Part shown: positions 53,527 to 61,964 of the stretch, piece after piece | Position numbering within the stretch: position 1 is the stretch's first letter | Layout: each line of letters begins with the position of its first letter | Assembly (NCBI GenBank): GCA_017510065.1 | Contig: JAFWOB010000065.1 | Coordinates: 1 to 64,000, forward strand | Direction of reading: 5' to 3' | Length of the DNA stretch: 64,000 nucleotides | DNA from: Parasporobacterium sp. | Lineage (GTDB): Bacteria > Bacillota > Clostridia > Lachnospirales > Lachnospiraceae | Translations under genes and position numbers: made by a program | Notes under the pieces: model-generated | Told to the model about the DNA's origin: nothing | Seen by the model: the letters and a program-made list of their open reading frames with translations, nothing else | The model's database searches: none

Positions 53527-54513
53527 ATGAAGATTTTAGGTTTATCGTTTGGAACCAAAAACGGTAATAATGACACCATGTGCCGCGTGGCACTGGAGAG
53601 ATGCCAGGAACTTGGCGCAGAGATTGAATTTATCCATGTTTTTGACTGGAATATCGATTACTGCTCCGGCTGTGTAGCATGTTCCAGAGGACTGGTCATG
53701 GGCAAGGGCATGGTCTGCACCCGTAAGGATGACTACAAGGCTCTTTATGAGAAAATGGCTGATGCAGACGGCGTTCTTATGGTAGATCCTATTTTCGAAT
53801 CCGGTGCGTCAGGACTTTTCCATGCAGTTTGTGACCGTATGGGCCCCGGACATGACACAGGCATGCTCTTAATGGCTGACGGCATCTTAAAGAGCAAAGG
53901 GGAAGCAGGACTGGATCCGAAGTATTTCAAACAGAAAGCCATTTCCTTTGTCGGAATCGGCGGTTCTGACTGGGCGTGCAGAGTTGAGACCGATCACGCG
54001 ATGGTGGCTATGAGCCCCGGCTGGAAGGTCATCAACAATGAAGCATTTTCCTGGAGCAAGGATGTCATCAATCAGGATGATAAGATCGAACGTATGAGAC
54101 AGATTGGCCAGAATCTTGTAGAAGCTGCCCAGTATCTGATCGACAATAATGTTATGATTCCGGGTTCGGAAGGCATCGATCTGTGGAAAGGCGAAGACGG
54201 CGCATGTCCTCATTGCCACGGCAACAACTTCTATATCTTCCCGGGAACAACCCACTGCGTCTGCGAACTGTGCGGACTGGAGGGAACTCTGGAGATCGTT
54301 GACGGCGCATTCAAATTTAAAAATGATCCCAGCATTATTCCGAACGGACTGCCGGAGCATGCGCATGATATTATTTCCGGCAAGAAGATGCACGGCGATG
54401 ATATCTTCGAAAATGAAAGCCGTCTCATCAACCTGAATAAGGATCCGCAGTATAAAGCCCGCAAGCAGCATTATACCGACGTGATCGCTCCGACCCCGGC
54501 ACCTGGGAAATAG
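53527..54513 (+). CDS. NADPH-dependent FMN reductase family protein with C-terminal zinc ribbon
   Basis: The 328 residues begin with the flavodoxin-like FMN_red fold (LGLSFGTKNGNNDTMCRVAL), with the Cys-rich site YCSGCVACSRG typical of iron-sulfur flavoproteins and multimeric flavodoxins. A C-terminal zinc ribbon (about 222-255) has CPHC and CELC pairs. The central part from residue 130 is longer than usual. It could reduce a flavin or quinone-like substrate. The gene is monocistronic and ends at a strong terminator. Confidence 0.85.
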   Translation: MKILGLSFGTKNGNNDTMCRVALERCQELGAEIEFIHVFDWNIDYCSGCVACSRGLVMGKGMVCTRKDDYKALYEKMADADGVLMVDPIFESGASGLFHAVCDRMGPGHDTGMLLMADGILKSKGEAGLDPKYFKQKAISFVGIGGSDWACRVETDHAMVAMSPGWKVINNEAFSWSKDVINQDDKIERMRQIGQNLVEAAQYLIDNNVMIPGSEGIDLWKGEDGACPHCHGNNFYIFPGTTHCVCELCGLEGTLEIVDGAFKFKNDPSIIPNGLPEHAHDIISGKKMHGDDIFENESRLINLNKDPQYKARKQHYTDVIAPTPAPGK

Positions 54514-54552
54514 GAAATAGTATAGCAATTGCAGTTGCTTTGCAGAAGATTT

Positions 54553-54612
54553 CGACTTTGGCAGCATTTTTCAGTCTTTTTCAGGCTTTTTCGCTGCCAA
54601 AGTCGTTTTTTT
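54553..54612 (+). terminator. Terminator with 13-bp stem and T-rich loop
   Basis: CGACTTTGGCAGC (54553-54565) pairs perfectly with GCTGCCAAAGTCG (54593-54605), followed by seven T. The 27-nt loop contains three copies of a TTTTTC motif. Confidence 0.9.
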
Positions 54613-54779
54613 CTGCATTTTTCGCTGCCGAACCTGAAAAGTTCTGCAGGCGGATCCATAACAGAGATAAAAACAGCCTTATTGTTCCTGCTTGCCAAAC
54701 CGGAAGAATCCCTATATGATGTAACAGGCCGGAAGAAGAAATCCCGGTAAATATGAAGTACCGCAATAAGGAGAAACAG

Positions 54780-55589
54780 ATGGGATCGATGAAAAAACGG
54801 ATCATAACGGGAGTTATGACATGCCTCTTTGTGATCGGACTGGCCGTTTCCGGCTTTGCACAGGAAGTGAGCGTTCCTGTGACAGGACAGGAGAGTAAGC
54901 CGTATCAGGATTCCGTCTCACAGATTGCAAGAAATACGTTCTCCCATATATCGGTAGAGAAGATCAAACCCGGAACGGTGCTGCCGCCGGAGGCTGTCAT
55001 CGTGATCGGGATCGATCGCTTTTTCTATGTGGAAGAAATATCGGATGAGATCTTTGCGCGCATGTGGGGAAAATCTTTTAAGGAAGACTGCACAACGCCC
55101 AGAGAGGACCTGAGGTATATCCGTTGTCTTCATAAAGATATCGACGGCAATATCAAAGTCGGGGAACTGGTCATGAACCAGATCATTGCCGATACCGTAT
55201 GTGAGATCTTCCGGAAACTGTTTGATGCTTCCTTCCCTATAGAAAGTATGCTGCTGGTGGATGATTTCAATGCAGAAGATGAGACATCGATCATGTCCAA
55301 TAATACCTCTGCCTTTAATTTCCGGACAGTGGACGATACAGACCAGATTTCCAATCATGCCTATGGTCTGGCGATCGATATCAATCCTTATTATAATGTA
55401 TACTATATTCCGTCACAGGATTATATCTTCCCGCCGGAAGGGTGGGAGTATCTGGACCGGGAAGCCGATTTTCCCTATAAGGTGGAACCGGGAGATCTTT
55501 GCTATGAATTGTTTACGGAAGCAGGTTTTGAATGGGGAGGCTGGTGGACCTACAATACCGATTACCAGCATTTCCAGTATATTCCGTAA
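54780..55589 (+). CDS. M15 family peptidase (D-Ala-D-Ala carboxypeptidase-like, VanY/L-type)
   Basis: The protein is 269 residues from the ATG at 54780 (AAGGAG 7 nt upstream), with a signal peptide (about 1-30). The zinc site is visible as SNHAYGLAIDINPYYN (S-x-H-x2-G-x-A-x-D) and the third ligand and catalytic residues as FEWGGWW and DYQHFQ. It hydrolyses peptide stems of peptidoglycan. It sits alone and is convergent with the channel gene. Confidence 0.9.
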   Translation: MGSMKKRIITGVMTCLFVIGLAVSGFAQEVSVPVTGQESKPYQDSVSQIARNTFSHISVEKIKPGTVLPPEAVIVIGIDRFFYVEEISDEIFARMWGKSFKEDCTTPREDLRYIRCLHKDIDGNIKVGELVMNQIIADTVCEIFRKLFDASFPIESMLLVDDFNAEDETSIMSNNTSAFNFRTVDDTDQISNHAYGLAIDINPYYNVYYIPSQDYIFPPEGWEYLDREADFPYKVEPGDLCYELFTEAGFEWGGWWTYNTDYQHFQYIP

Positions 55590-55597
55590 CAGAGGGA

Positions 55598-56554
55598 TCA
55601 GCTGTTTCGCTGGCAGATCAGGATGTCATTTTCCAGGATCCGGGTTGCGCTGTTCGGGATCAGGACTTCACCAGCCCGGTTGATGGCGACGATATGAGAA
55701 TCCGTTTCCGCGTCAAAATCGGAGACCTGCTTTCCTGCCAGGTCGCTTCCGGGACGAACGGCTTCGCAGAAAACAGAAGTGGAGAAATCGCTGTTTCTTT
55801 TGACACGGGCTATTTCGGTGTATTCTTCCACGAATCCTGCGGAGATGATACCGGTGGGGATGGCAACGGCACCGACACCCAGAAATGTGATCAGGACCGT
55901 CATTGCCCTTCCCAGTGTTGTGATCGGATAGATATCACCGTATCCGACGGTAAAGATGGTGGACAGGCTCCACCAGATCCCCGAAAATGCATCCCGATAG
56001 GCTTCGGGCTGGGCGTCATGTTCCGCACTGTAGATACACAGGGAGGATACCAGCATCAGGAGGATGATGATAAAAACAGAGGAAGCGATCTGATTCTTCT
56101 TCTTGATAAATACCGTGGAGATCACATGGAAGGAATCATAGGTCGCATTGATCTTAAAGAGGCGGAAGATCCTTACGACCCGCAGGATCCTGAGCGCAAT
56201 AAAACCGGAGAGGAAGAAAAAGGGAAGGATCGTCAGCAGATCGATCACCCCGTAGAAAGAGGAGACAAACCGGAGGGCGGCTTTTATACGGGTCTTTCCG
56301 GGATACAGAAAATCAGCTGTCCAGAGCCTGAGGGCATATTCGATGATAAAGATACCAATGGTCACAGCTTCGATGATCTCCAGAATCTGATAATAAGGCG
56401 CAAAGACATCAAAGGTCTCCATAAAGAGAACGGAAATATTCAGTATAATACAGATCACAATGATATAATCAAACAGACGGCTGGGAAGATCGTTCCGGTT
56501 GCCGATCTGAATGATCTCAAAGATTCGTTTTCTGTGACTGGCTGCTGTGTTCAT
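55598..56554 (-). CDS. Voltage-gated potassium channel (Kv type) with TrkA-C tail
   Basis: The protein is about 318 residues from the ATG at 56554; a TTG nine codons earlier is also possible. Six helices include an S4 with LRILRVVRIFRLFK (regularly spaced Arg) and the pore with selectivity filter TVGYGD. The C-terminal part (about 245-318, SDLAGKQVSDFDAETDSHIV) resembles a TrkA-C ligand-binding domain. It probably forms a tetrameric K+ channel for membrane potential or osmotic control. Confidence 0.93.
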   Translation of the reverse strand: MNTAASHRKRIFEIIQIGNRNDLPSRLFDYIIVICIILNISVLFMETFDVFAPYYQILEIIEAVTIGIFIIEYALRLWTADFLYPGKTRIKAALRFVSSFYGVIDLLTILPFFFLSGFIALRILRVVRIFRLFKINATYDSFHVISTVFIKKKNQIASSVFIIILLMLVSSLCIYSAEHDAQPEAYRDAFSGIWWSLSTIFTVGYGDIYPITTLGRAMTVLITFLGVGAVAIPTGIISAGFVEEYTEIARVKRNSDFSTSVFCEAVRPGSDLAGKQVSDFDAETDSHIVAINRAGEVLIPNSATRILENDILICQRNS

Positions 56555-56644
56555 CGAAATACCGCCTTGGGATAGATTCAAAAGTATCCTTTTTATAACT
56601 GAATTCTATAAAAACTGCTGAAAGATTACAAGAAGGGAAATGCT

Positions 56645-57142
56645 ATGGGAAGAAAATCGATCCGAAAGAACAAATCTGTCTATATGATCACCAGGGAAAG
56701 CAAAGGACTGACCAGGGAACAGGCCAGCGAAGCGATTGACGGGATCTCCCCGAGCAGACTGGAAAAGCTGGAAAGTTATCGTACGACTGTTCAGCCGGAA
56801 GATGTGGTCATGATGGCAAGGGCCTATAAAGAGCCGGGATTATGCAATTATTACTGCACCCATGAATGCGCGATCGGAAGAAAAAATACCCCGCAGCTGG
56901 AAGAAAAAGAGCTTCCTCAGATCGCGATCGAAATGGTCAATGGGATTGGCCGGGTCTATGAGGCAAGGGAGCAGCTGCTCCATATTGCCGAGGACGGAAC
57001 GGTGACGGAAGATGAGTACGAAGGGTTTACAGATCTCATTCAGATGATCGACAGGCTCGTGGTATCCGCCCAGACGCTGAAGCTGTGGCTGGAAAAGGCA
57101 CAGGCCACCGGGGAAGTAGAAGAAGATCTGACTTCCCGGTGA
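56645..57142 (+). CDS. Small helix-turn-helix domain protein with Cys cluster
   Basis: The 165 residues begin with an XRE-like HTH (LTREQASEAIDGISPSRLEK), then a Cys/His patch (CNYYCTHEC near residue 73) and a helical C-terminal half (about 95-160). Such proteins occur in Lachnospiraceae as conserved unknowns and probably bind DNA with a metal-stabilised middle. No operon partner is seen. Confidence 0.78.
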   Translation: MGRKSIRKNKSVYMITRESKGLTREQASEAIDGISPSRLEKLESYRTTVQPEDVVMMARAYKEPGLCNYYCTHECAIGRKNTPQLEEKELPQIAIEMVNGIGRVYEAREQLLHIAEDGTVTEDEYEGFTDLIQMIDRLVVSAQTLKLWLEKAQATGEVEEDLTSR

Positions 57143-57151
57143 CAAGTATGG

Positions 57152-58456
57152 TCAGATCTTGGCCCGCTTCTCCTGAATCTCTTTCAGTGTTTGCTCGCGG
57201 CGGGTCAGGACTTCATCGCTCTTTGGCTGGATATCGCCGGACTTTGTCAGGGCGATCTTGGTGATCGTAGGACCGACCAGTTCATAGATCAGCACGGCAA
57301 ATAAAGTCAGAGTTCTGACCAAAGTGCCGGTCTCTCCCAGGATCTGGGAGGCGGTCAGAGACATACCGAGGGCAACACCGGCCTGGGGGAGCAGCGTGAA
57401 TCCCAGGTATTTTGTGACCTGCGGTTTGCAGTGGACTGCACGGGCACTGACAGATGCACCGACGTATTTTCCCGCTGCACGGAAAACAATATAGACTATA
57501 CCGATGAGGATGATAAACACATCGGAGAAAATATCGAAACGCAATGCGGCACCGCTGAGTACAAAGAACAGGCAGTACAGAGGCGATGTCCATTTTTCTG
57601 CCCGTTCCATCATTTCTTCTGCCACGGGACAGGCGTTGCAGAAAATTGTTCCCAGCATCATACAGGTAAGCAGCGGGGAAAAACTGATGACTGCCGGACC
57701 GACTTTGATCTCCAGCATGGCAAGAGCGGTTGTGATCATAACGCCGCTGACGATAAAGATCATACGGTTTTTGTTGGAGTGGAACCATCGTTCCAGACCG
57801 GCCAGGATGAATCCGAATACAGCGCCGAGTACCAGGGACATAAAGATCGCAATGATGGGATTGATCACGATGGAGTAGATGTCAATGTCTCCGCCGAGAA
57901 GTCCCCTGGCGATTCCGGAAGCAACGGCAAAGCAGACCAGGGCAATGGCGTCGTCCAATGCGACGACCGGCAGAAGGATCTCTGTCACAGCACCTTTTGC
58001 CTTAAACTGACGGACGACCAGCAAGGTGGCTGCAGGAGCTGTTGCGGAAGCAATAGCTCCCAGAATGATCGCCATCGGCATGGACATTTTGTCCGGCATG
58101 ATAAAATGCAGGATGACCAGGACACCGGTCACGAATAAAACAGCAGTCAGCGCTTCTGCAAGACCGATGATGACTGCCTGCCTGCCGACTTTTTTCAGCT
58201 TGGGCAGCATGAATTCAGTGCCGATGGCAAAAGCGATAAAACCAAGCGCCAGATTGGAGATCAGATCCAATCCGGAGATCGACTCATAGGAGATAAATCC
58301 GAGACCTTCGATCCCGAGCCGCCCCAGGCAGCAGGGACCGATCAGGATCCCGGCGATCAGATAAGCAGTGACATCCGGCATGTTAAAGATCTTAGTGACG
58401 CGGGTTGCCAGAACCCCCGCGAACATAGCGATCGCTATGGAAATAAAGAGTGTCAT
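57152..58456 (-). CDS. CPA2-type cation:proton antiporter
   Basis: The 434-residue membrane protein has about 12-13 hydrophobic segments. GASATAPAATLLVVRQ-type and VVALDDAIALVCFAVASG segments (the DD pair of CPA2 exchangers) match the Na+/H+ antiporter family. The last 35 residues are charged and cytosolic. It starts 26 bp after the AlgX-like gene, so it may be co-transcribed with the acyltransferase pair. Confidence 0.9.
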   Translation of the reverse strand: MTLFISIAIAMFAGVLATRVTKIFNMPDVTAYLIAGILIGPCCLGRLGIEGLGFISYESISGLDLISNLALGFIAFAIGTEFMLPKLKKVGRQAVIIGLAEALTAVLFVTGVLVILHFIMPDKMSMPMAIILGAIASATAPAATLLVVRQFKAKGAVTEILLPVVALDDAIALVCFAVASGIARGLLGGDIDIYSIVINPIIAIFMSLVLGAVFGFILAGLERWFHSNKNRMIFIVSGVMITTALAMLEIKVGPAVISFSPLLTCMMLGTIFCNACPVAEEMMERAEKWTSPLYCLFFVLSGAALRFDIFSDVFIILIGIVYIVFRAAGKYVGASVSARAVHCKPQVTKYLGFTLLPQAGVALGMSLTASQILGETGTLVRTLTLFAVLIYELVGPTITKIALTKSGDIQPKSDEVLTRREQTLKEIQEKRAKI

Positions 58457-58482
58457 TTATTGGTAAACCTTCTTTCTATTGC

Positions 58483-60372
58483 TCAATTTTCGTCGTCCCA
58501 GTAGGGCTCTTCATAGCCCTCTTCCTGGTAGACGTAATCTTCCTCCTGCCAACCGTCTTCTTCCCAACCTTCTTCTTCCCAGACAGCCTCCTCATACCAG
58601 TCATCAGCCCAGTCTTCTTCGACATAACCGTCGTCTTCCCAATATTCCTCCTCATAGCCGTCAGCAGCCCAGTCTTCTTCCCAGGTGATCTTTTCATAGA
58701 CAGGCTCCAGTTCTTCTGCCGAAATGGCTACAGCAGGTTCTCCCTGGGGAACGGTGGTTTCCGGCTCAGACCTGATCTCGTCGGGTGCGGGCGGTGCGAT
58801 ATAGGTCTCTTCATCCAGGTCGGGATTGCTGTCAGCAGGAAGCAAAGCGTTTGGCGCAAGATCCTCGATCGGTGCGTCAAGATTGGAATAGGTAATATAT
58901 TCCAGCAGTTCCGCATGGTCGCTGGTCAGGGAATCGTAGTCCTGCGCCAGGAGAAGATCCGTGATCCCGGCTTCGTTTACAAAACGGATCAGATTAAGAT
59001 CAAAATGACTCTGGTCAACAACATAGATCTCTTCGAAAGAACCGGTCAGGAACGGCACCAGGGCGTTTCCGAAGCTGTCTTTTACCAGCAGAAGTTTCCT
59101 GCCATTTGCAGTATCGGTCGTTACTTTAATAATGTAATCATCCCTTCCTAAAAATACATGGAAGAAATCTGCGTCGGGCACATCGAAAAACAGCCCGCCG
59201 GAAAAGAGATAACGGTAATCCGGAGCATAGTAGTCTGCAGTGTATGATCCTGTCGGGATATAATAGACAAATGTTTCCGGATCATTCAGGATCTCATTGC
59301 TGCCCGTAACAGCGTAAACAGAACCGAGATAATCCTTGCGCTCTCTGATGCTGTATGTCTCCAGTCCCTCAAAGGCAACAGCAGCTGCCCTGGTAAATTC
59401 CCGGGCAGAGTAGTAAGCGGCAAGAGGAGCCCAGTGGGTATCGGTTCTTAAAAAGATCGGTTCCAGATTATGGTTGTTCAGTACTTCTATGATGTCGACC
59501 GGTGTGATCCCGCTGATCAGTTTGATGGTCAGACTCCGGTAGGCATCTTTCATATCTGCGCTCCTGTCCGCATAATTGGCAGGAATGTAGAACTGGACCG
59601 CTTTCGGGATCGGCATGACATAGATATTTATGGAATCGTCCAGCATCTGCCGGATATAATTGATCGTACCGGCATATACGGATACATCTCCGCCTTCATA
59701 AAGGGACAGTGCCCGCCAGTGTCCGTCCTGCTTTACGATCAGATGACCCGCTGCCTCCAGAACGTCGGGATTGGTAATATGATAATTCCGGCTCTGAACG
59801 ACGTCATAAGAGGCATCATCAGAGGATTGATCCGATGTCCGGGGGCCGGAAGAGACAGCAGTTTCTGATGTTTCCGCATGGGGAAGTACAGGCTCGGGAT
59901 CTCCAGGACCAAAGAAAGAGCGAATCCCTGTACCGGCTGCCTTCAGAAACTCATGATCGGAGGCCATGGCATTATAGCGCTCCATGATCCCGTATGTATA
60001 GCGCCCGGAAAAATAGTCGTCAAATGTCAGGGCGGGCCATTCTTTCAAAACATTTGCCTCGGAGTCTTTCCATGAAGACGTCAGAGGCAGCAAAGCAGCT
60101 GCTGCCAACCAGATGGCAAAGAAGATCAGTACAAGTCTTGCGCAGACTGCGCTGTTTTTCGTCAGAACAGACCGCTCCTTAAGCGTTCTTCCGGAAACGT
60201 TTCGTGCAGGCGGTACAATATTGGTGATGTACACAAGCGTTTCCTCGGAAGGAGCCGCCTCTTCGGAAACCGTTGTTTCTTCAGACGGTATACCTGTCAG
60301 TTCTGATTGTTCCAGGATCCGGTTTTCCCCGTCAATATTTGATTTTTGCGGATTCTTTGCGTGTCGGATCAT
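58483..60372 (-). CDS. AlgX/DHHW-type SGNH acyltransferase-like protein
   Basis: The 629-residue protein has one membrane helix (about 76-98) and an extracellular domain. The family motif is DTHW at 311-314 (AlgX-like form of DHHW), and KDSFGNALVPFL holds the nucleophile-like Ser433. Such proteins transfer acyl groups, relayed by an MBOAT partner, onto secreted polysaccharides. The last 70 residues are a Trp/Tyr/Glu/Asp-rich repeat (units such as WEEDW, DGYEEEYWED), an unusual acidic tail. It starts 6 bp after the MBOAT stop. Confidence 0.88.
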   Translation of the reverse strand: MIRHAKNPQKSNIDGENRILEQSELTGIPSEETTVSEEAAPSEETLVYITNIVPPARNVSGRTLKERSVLTKNSAVCARLVLIFFAIWLAAAALLPLTSSWKDSEANVLKEWPALTFDDYFSGRYTYGIMERYNAMASDHEFLKAAGTGIRSFFGPGDPEPVLPHAETSETAVSSGPRTSDQSSDDASYDVVQSRNYHITNPDVLEAAGHLIVKQDGHWRALSLYEGGDVSVYAGTINYIRQMLDDSINIYVMPIPKAVQFYIPANYADRSADMKDAYRSLTIKLISGITPVDIIEVLNNHNLEPIFLRTDTHWAPLAAYYSAREFTRAAAVAFEGLETYSIRERKDYLGSVYAVTGSNEILNDPETFVYYIPTGSYTADYYAPDYRYLFSGGLFFDVPDADFFHVFLGRDDYIIKVTTDTANGRKLLLVKDSFGNALVPFLTGSFEEIYVVDQSHFDLNLIRFVNEAGITDLLLAQDYDSLTSDHAELLEYITYSNLDAPIEDLAPNALLPADSNPDLDEETYIAPPAPDEIRSEPETTVPQGEPAVAISAEELEPVYEKITWEEDWAADGYEEEYWEDDGYVEEDWADDWYEEAVWEEEGWEEDGWQEEDYVYQEEGYEEPYWDDEN

Positions 60373-60378
60373 TGTACC

Positions 60379-61767
60379 TTATAATCTCCAGTATTCCATA
60401 AAGGCATCAGGCCGTTCAGCGATCAGGAATGAACAGACCGCCAGAAGGATCAGGCAGAGGATCATCTGTACGATCCTGGCTCTGGAAGCGGTGATCGTAT
60501 TCCTGCTCGTGATAAAACTCTCTGTGATCCGTTCCCGTAACGGACCGCAGAACAAAACCGCTGCGATCAGGAGAAACAGATTTCCGCTGATGGAATTCCA
60601 TGTATAGGGGTCCGTCAGGGCATTTTGTCCTGACAGGATACCAATTCCGGTGATCTTGAGAAAGAACTGTCCCAGTCTGTTAAGATCCCTGAAATACAGG
60701 ATTCCGAAACTGATGACTATGATCAGCTTGCTTAAGATAAATTTGAGCCATACAGGCCAGGTTTTCAGCCTTTCTTCCCCAATCTTTCGCTCCAGGAGGA
60801 TAAAAATGCCGCAGAATATTCCCCACAGAAGTCCGTTCCAGGAAACACCGAACCATCCGCCGATACATGCCCAGACCAGGAAAAAAGCCGGATAACGCCA
60901 CTCCTTTCTGACAGGGGAAGAAAACATATAGTCTCTGAAAAACGAGACCTGAGTCATGAACCATCTCTGCCAGAATTCGGTCACTGTCCGGCACATGAAG
61001 GGATGATCGAAATTCACCGGGTAATGAAAGCCGAATATCCGGGCAATCCCTGAGGCCATATCGGAATAGCCGCTTAACTGGTAATACAGGTAGAGACAGA
61101 AAACCAGGAGAACGTACCAGGTGCCAAGGGTCGAAAGAGCGAAAAATCCTTCTCCGAAAAAAGTTCTGACCACAGGATAAAGATTACCTGCAATCAGAAC
61201 GGTTTTTGTCAGTCCGATAATGAATTTTATAATCCCTTCATATATGTCTGAAGAAGTAATGCGGCGTTTTTCCAACTCTGTTTCAAGTTCACTGTAACGA
61301 ACGACCGGTCCTGCCGTTAATTGGGGGAACAAAGAAAGATACATCAGAAACAGCAGATATCGGTTCTGTGGTTTTATCGATCCGCGGCTGCAGTCAAGCA
61401 GGTAGGAAATTGCATGGAGTGTATAGATACTGATTCCGAGCGGAAATGCGTGCTCGGACATCAGTCCTGCCATAACGCTGAAATATTTGAATCCGATCAG
61501 GATCAGGATGTTGGCGGCTACAGAGAAGAACGTCAGTTTTCGTCCGAGGCTGTCCGTACGGAAACGGTCTATCTGGATCCCCATAAACCAGTTGAAGATG
61601 GAACTGAACAGAAGAAGCAGGATCCAGAACGGTTCTCCCCATATGTAAAACAGCAGAGAAAATACGAGAAGGATTACATTCCTCATGCGTACATTCTTTG
61701 CACAGAAATAAAGAAGAAGGCATATAGGTAAAAACAAATAGATAAAAAACAAATTTGTAAAAACCAT
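60379..61767 (-). CDS. MBOAT family protein lacking both WH histidines
   Basis: The 462-residue, about 12-helix protein clearly belongs to the AlgI/DltB/PatA MBOAT family (LLVFSLLFYIWGEPFW, LFPQLTAGPVVRY, GYSDMASGIARIFGF). At the first conserved spot, where the family has RRWHISL, it reads QRWFMTQ (Phe270). At the catalytic spot, where the family has GLWHG, it reads GGWFGVSW (Phe306). A third His (family WGLxHG) is Cys319. It therefore may not carry out the usual His-dependent acyl transfer. The paired AlgX-like gene follows directly. Confidence 0.9.
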   Translation of the reverse strand: MVFTNLFFIYLFLPICLLLYFCAKNVRMRNVILLVFSLLFYIWGEPFWILLLLFSSIFNWFMGIQIDRFRTDSLGRKLTFFSVAANILILIGFKYFSVMAGLMSEHAFPLGISIYTLHAISYLLDCSRGSIKPQNRYLLFLMYLSLFPQLTAGPVVRYSELETELEKRRITSSDIYEGIIKFIIGLTKTVLIAGNLYPVVRTFFGEGFFALSTLGTWYVLLVFCLYLYYQLSGYSDMASGIARIFGFHYPVNFDHPFMCRTVTEFWQRWFMTQVSFFRDYMFSSPVRKEWRYPAFFLVWACIGGWFGVSWNGLLWGIFCGIFILLERKIGEERLKTWPVWLKFILSKLIIVISFGILYFRDLNRLGQFFLKITGIGILSGQNALTDPYTWNSISGNLFLLIAAVLFCGPLRERITESFITSRNTITASRARIVQMILCLILLAVCSFLIAERPDAFMEYWRL

Positions 61768-61887
61768 TCAGCAGTCCTTTTTTCTTCCGGTCAAAACTTA
61801 TCTTTTTGCAGCAAATCCTATTAATTATAGTTTCTTACTGGGATTACGTCAAGGAAATCCCGGGCTGCGCCGTACCGGGACGTCAGG

Positions 61888-61923
61888 AAAGGGGCAGAGA
61901 ACAACCGCTCTCTGCCCCTTTTT
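61888..61923. terminator. Terminator hairpin upstream of the MBOAT operon
   Basis: AAAGGGGCAGAGA (61888-61900) pairs perfectly with TCTCTGCCCCTTT (61909-61921). T5 follows on +, and the minus-strand side has TTT. It lies just downstream of the 61965 gene end and probably ends that transcript. Confidence 0.85.
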
Positions 61924-61964
61924 GGTTCAGTCCTGTTTTTCGCCTGTGCAGGAGGTTTCAGAAT

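Noticed and set aside
54513-54780. Small RNA gene in the gap before the M15 peptidase
   Set aside because: The obvious structure is a terminator with a T-rich loop; no promoter pointing into the gap was convincing.
55532-56575. 347-residue plus-strand frame opposite the potassium channel
   Set aside because: It starts inside the M15 peptidase gene without a site, and the minus strand encodes a full Kv channel.
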